A DNA stretch of 64,000 nt, taken from contig JACKNK010000003.1 in the NCBI GenBank assembly GCA_024234955.1, forward strand, positions 1 through 64,000, read 5' to 3'. Under the pieces are notes generated by a model. The model was not told the DNA's origin. It searched no databases and saw nothing but the letters and a program-made list of their open reading frames with translations. Shown piece after piece: positions 29,344-37,506 of this stretch; position 1 is the first letter of the stretch; every line of letters begins with the position of its first letter. The position numbers were made by a program, and so were the translations under genes. Origin of the DNA: Gammaproteobacteria bacterium (GTDB lineage: Bacteria; Pseudomonadota; Gammaproteobacteria; JACKNK01).

Positions 29344-30237
29344 TTACAAGCCCAGCAAGGCAAGCCGGCGAGGCTCCCGATCCAGGCCGCGCAACCAAGC
29401 GAAGTAGTTGAGATTGGTCTGCAATGTGGCGACATCCTGATCGCGCCCCGCCACTTCGGATGCGCGATCCGTTCGCCCGGCAAGCGCCCAGGCCAGCGCG
29501 AGATTCTGACGTTGACGCGACCCGCCGAGTCCGGCCTTTTCCATGTCCATCAACAACACCGCTGCGTAATGCGGTCGGCCTTGCAGAATCAGGCCGAAAG
29601 CCAGGTTGTTGCGCAAGCTTACGGAATCCGGGTGCCCGCGCAGACCTCGCCGATAGACCCGTTCCGCCGCCGCATGATCACCGAGTCGGTCATAGGCGGC
29701 ACCCGCCAGGGCATAGGTCCGCTCGCCCAATTCGGCGGTCCCCGCCAAACCCGCCGCCATGACCATCGGCGCGATGACCTCAAGCGCTTCCTGAGCACGC
29801 CCGGCGCTGATCAGAAACGCCACATAGCCATGCACCACCCGGTCGTCCCTGGCGTCGATGGCCTGCGCGGCGTGCCAGGTCAGCTCCGCTTCCAGCCGCC
29901 GCTGCAGACGACGGTAGTTTTCCGCAAGACCGATCAGCGCCTCGAGATCGCCGGGCAACTCGGCAACGATCTGTGCATGGCAGGTCAACGCCGTCTGCCA
30001 GTCCCGCTGATTCTCGGCCGACCTCGCGTTACGGCGCAGAAGCGCAATACGCTCGAGGTCGATCGCCGTCGGTTCAGATGGACTCAGAACCGACGATGCG
30101 GCGGCGACCGCTTCGATCGGATCCACAACCGGATCAACGGCGACATCGCTCGGCGACGCTGGCAACGGTGCGCGGGTTGCACAGCCGCTCATCATCAACA
30201 ACGCGATGATCGCCGGAAGCAAGCGGGCCGACATCAT
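29344..30237 (-). CDS. TPR lipoprotein, TadD-like (second copy)
   Basis: A 297-residue lipoprotein precursor. The signal ends in the lipobox LMMSGC (Cys19), followed by a low-complexity linker and TPR repeats from about residue 60. LRNNLAFGLILQG is closely repeated in the neighbouring paralogue, and both proteins end in a LNYFxWLRGL/D segment. TadD proteins are outer-membrane-associated TPR lipoproteins needed for Tad pilus assembly. The start overlaps the stop of the first copy. Its position directly before the pel genes leaves open a role in Pel export. Confidence 0.7.
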   Translation of the reverse strand: MMSARLLPAIIALLMMSGCATRAPLPASPSDVAVDPVVDPIEAVAAASSVLSPSEPTAIDLERIALLRRNARSAENQRDWQTALTCHAQIVAELPGDLEALIGLAENYRRLQRRLEAELTWHAAQAIDARDDRVVHGYVAFLISAGRAQEALEVIAPMVMAAGLAGTAELGERTYALAGAAYDRLGDHAAAERVYRRGLRGHPDSVSLRNNLAFGLILQGRPHYAAVLLMDMEKAGLGGSRQRQNLALAWALAGRTDRASEVAGRDQDVATLQTNLNYFAWLRGLDREPRRLALLGL

Positions 30238-31034
30238 GGCCGCCGCAACAAGGCCTGATAACGGGTCGGCGCCGGCAGATCACGCAGCCATTGGTAGTAG
30301 TTGAGGTTGCGTTCCACGGCATCCCCCTGGAGGTCCAGGCGAGCAACTTCCCGGGCGCGTTCCTGATTGCCGACCAGCCCGTACGCCAGAGCGAGATTCT
30401 GGCGGTGCCGAGGTTGACCTCCCTCGCCATCCACCAGGCGTTGCAACAGATCGGCGGCGCGTGCGTAGTCCCCTTGAAGAATCAGGCAATAGGCCAGGTT
30501 GTTGCGCAGTGACACCGATTGCGGCGACCGCGCCAACCCTTGGGTGTAAGCCTGTTCCGCCTCGCCATGACGGCTCAGCGCGTCCAACGCCAGACCCTTG
30601 AGATTCCATAACCCGGCATCCGCCGCCGGGTGGGCCATGAAATACCCATCGAGTTCCCCGACGGCGACTTCTGCGCGACCGGATTCGATCAACAGACGGG
30701 CATAAGCCGACAACACCAACCCGCTATGGGGATAAATATCCCGTGCCTGACGCAACACGGTTTCCGCCTCGGCGTGCCGCCCCAATGCGGTCAGGGCCTG
30801 TCCCTTGCCAAGCAGCGCGCCGCGATGGTTCGGGCTGTTGGCCAGTGCGCGATCGAATATCGCCAGTGCGGTCTCCGGTTCGCCGCGTGCGACCACGCCG
30901 TCCCCCAGATCGACCAGCCGACTGGCGGTGTCGGATCCGGGCGTCTCGGTCTCCGGCTTGGTCTGGGTGGCGGTACAACCGCCGAGAACCAGCCATAGCA
31001 AGGAAAGGATCAACAGTCTGTTTTGCATGAACAT
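30234..31034 (-). CDS. TPR lipoprotein, TadD-like (first copy)
   Basis: A 266-residue lipoprotein with lipobox LVLGGC about 20 residues in, a short linker, then TPR repeats including LANSPNHRGALLGKGQALTALGRHAEAE and SLRNNLAYCLILQGDYARAADLL. The ATG at 31034 is preferred because GGAG stands six bases upstream. An in-frame ATG at 31058 overlaps the upstream TadE gene. It shares architecture and the C-terminal LNYYQWLRDL with the following gene, so the pair arose by duplication. The function is inferred from TadD. Confidence 0.7.
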   Translation of the reverse strand: MFMQNRLLILSLLWLVLGGCTATQTKPETETPGSDTASRLVDLGDGVVARGEPETALAIFDRALANSPNHRGALLGKGQALTALGRHAEAETVLRQARDIYPHSGLVLSAYARLLIESGRAEVAVGELDGYFMAHPAADAGLWNLKGLALDALSRHGEAEQAYTQGLARSPQSVSLRNNLAYCLILQGDYARAADLLQRLVDGEGGQPRHRQNLALAYGLVGNQERAREVARLDLQGDAVERNLNYYQWLRDLPAPTRYQALLRRP

Positions 31035-31050
31035 GGGATTGCTCCGGGTT

Positions 31051-31587
31051 TCACTCATCGATGCGCGGAATCACCGGCACCCGACGGGGTTTGGCGAGCG
31101 CGACTTCGGAAAAACGCATGGGACTGAACAACCCGAACAGCGGCGCGTGCTGGTAAGAGACCACCGCCGCGATCACGCTGCCTCCCGGTTCGGCGAGATT
31201 CGCGGCACCGGCGGGCGCCGCCATATCGGCGTCGATCAATCCGCCGGTGTAACGCCAATCGACAGCCGTGTTGCCATCGGCATCCATGACCACGCTGATG
31301 AGGTTGAAACCCACCGAACCACTGGGAAACGGCTCCAGGATGGTGCGGATCGCGGCGGCAATGTCATCGAGTCGGAAACCATCGATGGTCGTTTCCTGCG
31401 CAACGAGGTCAGCGGCCGACTGCGCCGCCGTCACCGCTTTGCGCCCCGCCAGATGCATACGACTGAGATCCACCATGCCGAGCAGAAGCAGGATCACGAA
31501 GGGCATCACCAGTCCCATCTCGATGGACATGACACCGCGCTGGCGCAGTGCGCCGGGTTTCGAACTGTTGTGGAGGCGAGCATTCAT
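31051..31587 (-). CDS. TadE-family pseudopilin-like protein
   Basis: A 178-residue protein with the TadE pattern: RQRGVMSIEMGLVMPFVILLLLGMVDLSR near residue 16, the conserved Glu in the hydrophobic helix, and then an extracytoplasmic domain beginning with AGRKAVTAAQSAADLVAQ. TadE/TadF proteins are minor pseudopilins of Tad (Flp) pili. No TadA ATPase, RcpA secretin or Flp pilin gene is in the window. The start overlaps the upstream stop (ATGA). Confidence 0.8.
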   Translation of the reverse strand: MNARLHNSSKPGALRQRGVMSIEMGLVMPFVILLLLGMVDLSRMHLAGRKAVTAAQSAADLVAQETTIDGFRLDDIAAAIRTILEPFPSGSVGFNLISVVMDADGNTAVDWRYTGGLIDADMAAPAGAANLAEPGGSVIAAVVSYQHAPLFGLFSPMRFSEVALAKPRRVPVIPRIDE

Positions 31588-32096
31588 CGCGGGGGCCCCT
31601 CGAAAGGTTCATTCCGGAACACGGCGGAGGACACCAGATTGCCGCTCCAATCCGCCATCGCATCGCCGATTAGCGGGGTGCTGAAGGTCCACGGATACGC
31701 GACCCGGGCAACCACGATGTCCCCGGCGCCACCGGGGGTGAACTGGGTGGCATTGATGTCCGGCGCGGCAAAGGCATTGACGCCGTTGAAGGTCGTGAAG
31801 TTGGCGACATCGATGATCAGTCGGTCGCAACCCATGACCTCACCGACCCGGTCGCAGAGAATCCGTTTGAACATGCCCAGGGCATCGTCCGCGACCTGCA
31901 CCTGGCCAGTTCGGACCTGCCGTGCCGCTTCATCGACGCCAATGTCGAGAACGGTATTGAGGAACTGGCTGTAGCCGAGCTCGATGACCGCGAACAGGGC
32001 CATCAGGAACGGGATCGCCAGGATCGGAAATTCCATGATCACCGACCCGTCCTGATGGCGAAGCGGGCAACGCGCAGCGCGATGGCGGCGGCTCAT
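31584..32096 (-). CDS. TadE/TadF-like pseudopilin protein
   Basis: A 170-residue protein starting MSRRHRAARCPLRHQDGSVIMEFPILAIPFLMALFAVIELGY, i.e. the TadE-type cleavage region with the conserved Glu inside a hydrophobic helix. An extracytoplasmic domain with a Cys pair (ILCDRVGEVMGC) follows. The ATG at 32096 overlaps the stop of the TadG-like gene (ATGA). The longer frame to 32201 would run inside that gene. Confidence 0.78.
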   Translation of the reverse strand: MSRRHRAARCPLRHQDGSVIMEFPILAIPFLMALFAVIELGYSQFLNTVLDIGVDEAARQVRTGQVQVADDALGMFKRILCDRVGEVMGCDRLIIDVANFTTFNGVNAFAAPDINATQFTPGGAGDIVVARVAYPWTFSTPLIGDAMADWSGNLVSSAVFRNEPFEGPPR

Positions 32097-33511
32097 CGGA
32101 ACACCCGCAGATTGCTCAATTGGTTGGCGATGGCGCGAAACGCCCCCTGCAAGGAGAGGTTGTCCGGCGAATCGAAATATTGTTCCGGCGAGGACGCACA
32201 CTGCCGGAACAGGGTCTTGGTGGTCTCGCTGCCGAGATTGAAGGTGATGGTGTAGACCTGAATCCCGACCGCCTTCATGTTCTCGCAGGTCTCGCTGAGA
32301 CGCTGATCGAGTTGCTGCTTGCTGGCCCAGCCGCCCGTGGTCCCGGCCAGGCGCCCTTCCGAAGGATAGCCATACCCGGTGTAGACGCTGTTATTGGTGG
32401 TGTTGTCGCCGTCGGTGAGGATGATCACCGCCTTGCGCCACGCCTCGTTGTCGTAGGGCACACCTTCGGTGAACGGCGCATCCGGTGAGACCACGCGCCA
32501 TCCCCAGACCGCACCCAGGCCGATATGGGTATAACCGGTCGCGGTCATTGCATCGATCTCGTTGAGCAGGGTGACCTTCTGGTTGGTCAGCGGCGTGAGC
32601 GGGCGCGGACATTCCCGATTCGGGCCGCTGGTCCAGGGAAAGCTCAGATCGTCGTGGTAGCTGCCGTCGCTGCGATACCACCAGTTGTTGATATTGATAT
32701 GGGTTGTGTCCAGACAACCTGCCTCACCGCTCGAGTAGCAGCTGTCCGGCCACAGAAACGTATCCCATTTGCCACCCAGCGCGACGCCAGTATCCAGGGT
32801 GTCATTGGGATACGCGCGGGCCTCCACGCAACCACCCCACGCGCCCCGCCCCCAGTCGGTACGTTGCCCCGCTTTGACGAACGCATCGAACGGGTTGAGC
32901 TGATCCACATCGAAATCCGTGCCCACATTTACCGCCCCGGCAAACGGCACCAGACCGACCTTGAGCAGATCCGGCGCGGTACTGTCGCCAAACAGGATGT
33001 TCACCAAGGAGCTCGCGGCGCCCTTGAGCGCATCCAGCTTGCCGCCGCTGCCCATGGACCCGGTGTTGTCCAGGACCATTACCACTTCCAACCCGGTGGT
33101 CTCGCGCACGATCTCGGCGCTCACCCCGACGCTCATCGAATGGGTGCCGACGATGTCCAGGAACACGGTCTGCACATCCGCCGACGCGGACAAGGCAATG
33201 ACGTTCTCGTCGATGCGCATGTTCAGCCCGGTGACATTGCCGAGTTTGTCCGGGGTGTAATTGGCGTAGAAATAGCGAGACAGCACATCCATCAGATCGG
33301 GTCGGTACGGATCGGTCGATCCAACCGCGAGCCCCGCTGCATCCAGCGCCGTCTGCAAACGTGCCTTGACGATCGCCGCTCGTCCGAAATCGATTGCCCC
33401 GCCGATCGCGAGGACCAGCGGAATGGCCGCCAACATCGCCATGACCGCGACCGAACCGCGATGCCGACTGCGGAAACTGAATCTGGCTAGGAAATGGGCT
33501 CGGGACATCAC
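32093..33511 (-). CDS. TadG-like protein with von Willebrand A domain
   Basis: A 472-residue protein with an N-terminal membrane helix inside SVAVMAMLAAIPLVLAIGGAIDFGRA, typical of TadG. A vWA domain then opens with the metal-site motif VVMVLDNTGSM near residue 143 and shows the later IILTDGDNTTN. TadG-like vWA proteins take part in Tad pilus biogenesis or surface display. It is the first gene of the minus-strand run that continues through pel. Its promoter would lie in 33512-33644. Confidence 0.85.
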   Translation of the reverse strand: MMSRAHFLARFSFRSRHRGSVAVMAMLAAIPLVLAIGGAIDFGRAAIVKARLQTALDAAGLAVGSTDPYRPDLMDVLSRYFYANYTPDKLGNVTGLNMRIDENVIALSASADVQTVFLDIVGTHSMSVGVSAEIVRETTGLEVVMVLDNTGSMGSGGKLDALKGAASSLVNILFGDSTAPDLLKVGLVPFAGAVNVGTDFDVDQLNPFDAFVKAGQRTDWGRGAWGGCVEARAYPNDTLDTGVALGGKWDTFLWPDSCYSSGEAGCLDTTHININNWWYRSDGSYHDDLSFPWTSGPNRECPRPLTPLTNQKVTLLNEIDAMTATGYTHIGLGAVWGWRVVSPDAPFTEGVPYDNEAWRKAVIILTDGDNTTNNSVYTGYGYPSEGRLAGTTGGWASKQQLDQRLSETCENMKAVGIQVYTITFNLGSETTKTLFRQCASSPEQYFDSPDNLSLQGAFRAIANQLSNLRVFR

Positions 33512-33644
33512 GCTCTACTCCGAAAGCCTCCGCCCAATGCGGAGTGCCTGCGGGTAAAGCGTGGCCTTAGTCGATGCGGGATTCCGTGAAGTCGTTCACG
33601 AGTTAACAGCTGTTCCCAGAGTCCGAATAAATGCTGCGATGGCC

Positions 33645-34361
33645 TCAATCGTCCTTGGGAGCATGCTCGAAGCTGACCAGGGAATCGTCCGCCTGCACTC
33701 CCGGAAACGCGCTGTGATCGCTGTGACGACGGGGGTCCCAGGCGCCGAGCAGGATGATGGATTTACCGTGTGCGGTGATGAAACCGCGATCTTCCAGTTC
33801 CTTTACCGCCCGGCTCGCCATCTCACGCGAACAGCCGATCAAACGCCCGATCTCCTGTCGGGAAATCTTCACCAGCGTGCCATCCGGATGCGACATGGCC
33901 TCCGGCTGGCGGGCCAGATCCATCAGCGCATAGGCAATTCGGCTGGTGACATCGATAAACGCGGAACGAGCGATCTTGCGGTTCGCCTTGCGCAAACGAC
34001 CGGACAGTTGCCCGGCCAGTTCGAGCAGGATCTCAACGTCATCCCGTACCACACGCAGAAAGGTGTCGTAACTGATCTGCGCGATCTCGCAGGCTTCGCG
34101 GGTCACCACTGAGACACTGCGCACATTGCGCTCGAACAGACCGGTTTCGCCGAAGAAATCCCCGCGATGCAGATAGTCGAGGATCATCTCCTGGCCTTCG
34201 CGGTTATCGAGCATCACGCTGACCGACCCGGAGAGGATGTAACTCAGGGTGTCCGGCTCATGGCCATCGCGCACCACCACGGTTTTACTGGCAACGCTGC
34301 GGACATGGCAGTGGTGCATGAGACGTTCGATCGCAGGGCTTGCGCCGGGGGGGAGTTTCAT
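33645..34361 (-). CDS. crp: Crp/Vfr-type transcription regulator
   Basis: A 238-residue cyclic-nucleotide-type regulator. The beta-roll has GDFFGETGLFERNVRSVSVV (residues 68-87) with the Glu72 and Arg81-Ser82 that contact the cAMP ribose-phosphate. The C-terminal winged helix has ISRQEIGRLIGCSREMASRAVKELE at 166-190. Where Crp has Thr-Ser contacting the adenine, this protein has Ala126-Asn127, so nucleotide preference may differ. I chose the ATG at 34361. A TTG start at 34445 would add a Cys-rich stretch of doubtful reality. It lies just upstream of the Tad/pel unit on the same strand and is a plausible regulator of it. Confidence 0.83.
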   Translation of the reverse strand: MKLPPGASPAIERLMHHCHVRSVASKTVVVRDGHEPDTLSYILSGSVSVMLDNREGQEMILDYLHRGDFFGETGLFERNVRSVSVVTREACEIAQISYDTFLRVVRDDVEILLELAGQLSGRLRKANRKIARSAFIDVTSRIAYALMDLARQPEAMSHPDGTLVKISRQEIGRLIGCSREMASRAVKELEDRGFITAHGKSIILLGAWDPRRHSDHSAFPGVQADDSLVSFEHAPKDD

Positions 34362-34517
34362 AAGCGGCTTCGTCGAAGGGCAGGAATGTCCCGATTGCCA
34401 ACAAGCCTTGCAGATTCGTGACTCATTGCAACAGACATTCTGCAAACAATGTAAACGTCGATAACCCTGTCTGCCGATTCAGGCATTGGCCGCGCCAAAT
34501 CCGCACGAATAACGAAT

Positions 34518-35369
34518 TCAGTCGCGCCGAAACACAATGTTGTCGATGAGGCGCGCCTTGCCCAGACGGGCAGCGGTCAGGATCACCAGATCCTGATCGT
34601 TGCGACCCGGATCGCCCAGATCATCGGCCCGCCGCACACTCACGTATTCGGCACGCAACCCCGCCGCATCGATGGCCTGAATGGTCGCGCATTCGACATC
34701 GTCGATCAGTGCCCCGGACTGCACCTGGGCAACCGCCTGCTGCAGCGCTGCATACAACGCGGGCGCGATGGCCCGCTCTTCCGGGCTCAGATAGCCATTG
34801 CGTGAGCTCATCGCCAGGCCGTCCGCCGCACGCACCGTCGGTACGCCGACGATTTCGATCGGGAAGTCGAGGTCGGCGACCAGACGGCGGATCACCATCA
34901 ACTGCTGCCAGTCCTTCTCCCCGAAAACCGCCACATCCGGTTGCACCAGATTGAACAGTTTCCCGACCACCGTCGCGACACCGCGAAAATGTCCCGGTCG
35001 AAAGGCCCCACAAAGGATATTGGCCAAGGCCGCTGGTGGCTCGATCAAGGTCCCGGAGGTGGCGCCACCGGGATACATCGCCTCAACAGGCGGCGCGAAC
35101 AACAAGTCCGCTCCCGCACTGCGTAATCCTTCCGCGTCCGCCTCCAGGGTGCGTGGATAACGGCTGAAATCCTCACCCGGTCCGAATTGGGCCGGGTTCA
35201 CGAACACCGTCGCAATCACCCGCTGGCCATGCTGCCGCGCAATCGCGACTAGATGCAGATGCCCGGCGTGCAAATTACCCATCGTAGGGACCAGCACGAT
35301 ACGTTCACCGGCAAGTCGCCAAGCCTTTAACCGGGCGCGTAAGGATGCAATCTCAGATAGCTGATGCAT
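34518..35369 (-). CDS. panC: pantothenate synthetase
   Basis: Joins pantoate and beta-alanine with ATP to form pantothenate for coenzyme A. The 283 residues show VPTMGNLHAGHLHLV near residue 29 (ATP-binding HxGH), VFVNPAQFGPGEDFSRYPRT, FRPGHFRGVATVV and FGEKDWQQLMVI, and a late SSRNGYLS. Length is normal. The ATG at 35369 is preferred over a GTG three codons earlier. panB is upstream on the same strand with a 132-base gap; panD is not in the window. Confidence 0.96.
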   Translation of the reverse strand: MHQLSEIASLRARLKAWRLAGERIVLVPTMGNLHAGHLHLVAIARQHGQRVIATVFVNPAQFGPGEDFSRYPRTLEADAEGLRSAGADLLFAPPVEAMYPGGATSGTLIEPPAALANILCGAFRPGHFRGVATVVGKLFNLVQPDVAVFGEKDWQQLMVIRRLVADLDFPIEIVGVPTVRAADGLAMSSRNGYLSPEERAIAPALYAALQQAVAQVQSGALIDDVECATIQAIDAAGLRAEYVSVRRADDLGDPGRNDQDLVILTAARLGKARLIDNIVFRRD

Positions 35370-35501
35370 TAGGAGCACATTGTCAGAGTGAGTCAGGTTA
35401 GCCGGTGACGCCGGGCAGTCTGTCGATATTGCCTCGGGTGTCGTTTATCCACTGGTCACGCATTTGGCGACCGGCGCGGTGCCTTGCGCCATGCTTTTTC
35501 C

Positions 35502-36326
35502 TTATTCGAACTGGTGTTCGGGCTTGGGAAACTGTCTCAACTTCACCGCCTGGACATAAGCGGTGATCGCCGCCGCAATGGAATCCGCCCCGAGCATGAA
35601 GTTCCTGGAAAACTTAGGCGGCTTGCCGGGTGTGATGCCCAGCACGTCCTGCAGGACCAGAACCTGACCGTCGCATTTCACCCCCGCGCCGATACCGATC
35701 ACCGGGATTGCGACCGCCTTGGTGATTTCGGCAGCGAGTATGGCGGGTACGCATTCGAGCAGGAGCAAATCCGCTCCCGCGCCTTCAAGTTGACGTGCTT
35801 CGCGCAACATCTGATCCGCCGCTTCCGAATCCCTGCCCTGCACCAGGTAAGCACCAAGCTTGTTGATGGATTGCGGCTTGAGCCCGAGATGCGCGCAGAC
35901 CGGAATCCCCTGCCCGACCAGCGCCTCGACCACCCCGATCTGCGCGACACCGCCTTCGAGCTTGACCATCTGCGCGCCGCCCTGCTGCAGCATGCGGCCA
36001 GCGTTGAGGACGGCCTGTTCTTCATTGCGATAACTCAGGAACGGCATGTCGGCGAGCAGCAACGCGTGGTCAAGACCGCGTGAGACCGCCGCGCAGTGAT
36101 AAACGATGTCGTCAACACTGACCGGCACCGTGGTGGCGTGCCCCTGGATGACCATGCCCAGCGAGTCACCGACAAGAACCACATCGACCCCGGCCTGATC
36201 TTCGACCCGTGCGAAGCTGGCGTCGTAGGCGGTGAGCATCGCAATCGGCTCAGCGGCTTGTTTCATCGCATGCAGTGTGCGCACGGTGACCTTGCGGCGT
36301 GGGGCGTCCGGATTGGCGTAAGTCAC
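35502..36326 (-). CDS. panB: 3-methyl-2-oxobutanoate hydroxymethyltransferase
   Basis: First committed step of pantothenate synthesis, making ketopantoate with methylene-tetrahydrofolate. The 274 residues include MLTAYDASFARV, VLVGDSLGMVIQGHATTVPV, VKLEGG, VCAHLGLKPQS and the late GIGAGVKCDGQVLVLQDVLG. Domain content and length are typical. It ends ahead of panC and starts seven bases after the kinase gene. Confidence 0.96.
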   Translation of the reverse strand: MTYANPDAPRRKVTVRTLHAMKQAAEPIAMLTAYDASFARVEDQAGVDVVLVGDSLGMVIQGHATTVPVSVDDIVYHCAAVSRGLDHALLLADMPFLSYRNEEQAVLNAGRMLQQGGAQMVKLEGGVAQIGVVEALVGQGIPVCAHLGLKPQSINKLGAYLVQGRDSEAADQMLREARQLEGAGADLLLLECVPAILAAEITKAVAIPVIGIGAGVKCDGQVLVLQDVLGITPGKPPKFSRNFMLGADSIAAAITAYVQAVKLRQFPKPEHQFE

Positions 36327-36333
36327 GTTCGGT

Positions 36334-36984
36334 TCAGCTCCAGGCGGCAGGCAGCGGGTTGTAGAAACGACGCCCGCCGCGCATGTCGAGGATCACGTCG
36401 AGCAGGTTCTGATAATCGGTATCGTCGTCGACCGGATTGATGCCGGAGGCATTGACGATCAACAACGGGCTTTCGGCGTAAGCGTGGAAGAAACGATTGT
36501 AGGCATCGCTCAAGGCTTCCAGATATTCGTCGCTGATGCTGCGTTCCATGCGCCGCCCACGCTGCGCAATGCGTTCCTGAAGTATCCCTACCGGGGCTTG
36601 CAAATAGACGACCAGATCGGGGCGCGGCACATCCGAAACCATGTGCCGGTAGACCTGCTCGTAGAGCTCGTACTCCTTGTCGTCGAGCGTGACTTCGGCG
36701 AACAGATGGTCCTTGTCCATGAGAAAGTCGGAGACGATGCGCGGGCGGAACAGATCGTTCTGCCGCAGCTGCTGCATTTGCATGGTGCGCTGCACCAGAA
36801 ACGCTAGCTGGGTGGCCAGAGCATGGCGTCCGGGTTCGTTGTAGAAGCGATCCAGGAATGGGTTGTCTTCCGGACGTTCAAGCAGACATTCGCCTTCCAG
36901 ACTCTCGGCCAGACGGCGCGCCAGGGAGGTCTTGCCTACGCCGATCGGACCTTCGATCACCACATGCCGCAACTTATCGCTCAT
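36334..36984 (-). CDS. deoxynucleoside kinase family protein
   Basis: A 216-residue P-loop kinase with Walker A EGPIGVGKTS at residues 11-20 and the dNK-type pattern ERPEDNPFLDRFY, a substrate-binding segment near VSDFLMDKDHLFA, and the lid region QRGRRMERSISDEYLEAL. These enzymes phosphorylate deoxyadenosine or deoxyguanosine in nucleoside salvage. The gene commonly sits beside folK and panB in proteobacteria, as here. Exact substrate is not evident. Confidence 0.85.
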   Translation of the reverse strand: MSDKLRHVVIEGPIGVGKTSLARRLAESLEGECLLERPEDNPFLDRFYNEPGRHALATQLAFLVQRTMQMQQLRQNDLFRPRIVSDFLMDKDHLFAEVTLDDKEYELYEQVYRHMVSDVPRPDLVVYLQAPVGILQERIAQRGRRMERSISDEYLEALSDAYNRFFHAYAESPLLIVNASGINPVDDDTDYQNLLDVILDMRGGRRFYNPLPAAWS

Positions 36985-36993
36985 CGCTCGCGC

Positions 36994-37506
36994 TCAGGAC
37001 AATTGATCCGGTGTCAGTCGGCGTAATCCTCGCATCGGGCAGGCCGCCGCCAGTTCGCGGACCGTAGCGTAGCCCGGAATGCGTAGATCGGGGGCGATTT
37101 CCGCCAGTGGATGCAGCACGAACTCACGTTCGATCAGGCCGGGATGGGGAACCGTGAGACGCGCTTCATCGATCACTTCATCGCCGTATAGCAGCAGGTC
37201 GAGATCCAGTGTGCGTGGCCCCCAACGTTCGCCATCACGGACCCGATGATGACGAAGTTCGATCGCCTGCAAGGCATCCAACAGGGCCAACGGTACGAGT
37301 GTGGTATCCAGCGTCGCCACGGCGTTGATGAAGGACGGCTGATCCTGCGGCCCCATCGGTGCACTGTGATACAAACTGGAACAGCGCAGCGCGCGGCATT
37401 CAGGAAGCGAGGCCAACTCCGTGCAGGCCTGCGTGAGCTGCAGGATCGGATCGTCGAGATTGCTGCCCAGGCCGATAAAGGCGCGGACCGGTTCGACGCC
37501 GTTCAT
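36994..37506 (-). CDS. folK: 6-hydroxymethyl-7,8-dihydropterin pyrophosphokinase
   Basis: Transfers pyrophosphate from ATP to hydroxymethyl-dihydropterin in folate synthesis. The 170 residues have IGLGSNLDDP at the start, YHSAPMGPQDQPSFINAVATL near 45, and RWGPRTLDLDLLLYGDEVI, the FolK signature. The start overlaps the pcnB stop (ATGA), a conserved pairing. Confidence 0.95.
   Translation of the reverse strand: MNGVEPVRAFIGLGSNLDDPILQLTQACTELASLPECRALRCSSLYHSAPMGPQDQPSFINAVATLDTTLVPLALLDALQAIELRHHRVRDGERWGPRTLDLDLLLYGDEVIDEARLTVPHPGLIEREFVLHPLAEIAPDLRIPGYATVRELAAACPMRGLRRLTPDQLS

Noticed and set aside
34362..34445. Cys-rich N-terminal extension of the Crp-type protein (TTG start), resembling an FNR iron-sulfur site
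   Set aside because: It needs a TTG start without a clear ribosome site, and the cysteine spacing does not match FNR. The stretch is more probably the leader; left as a remote possibility.
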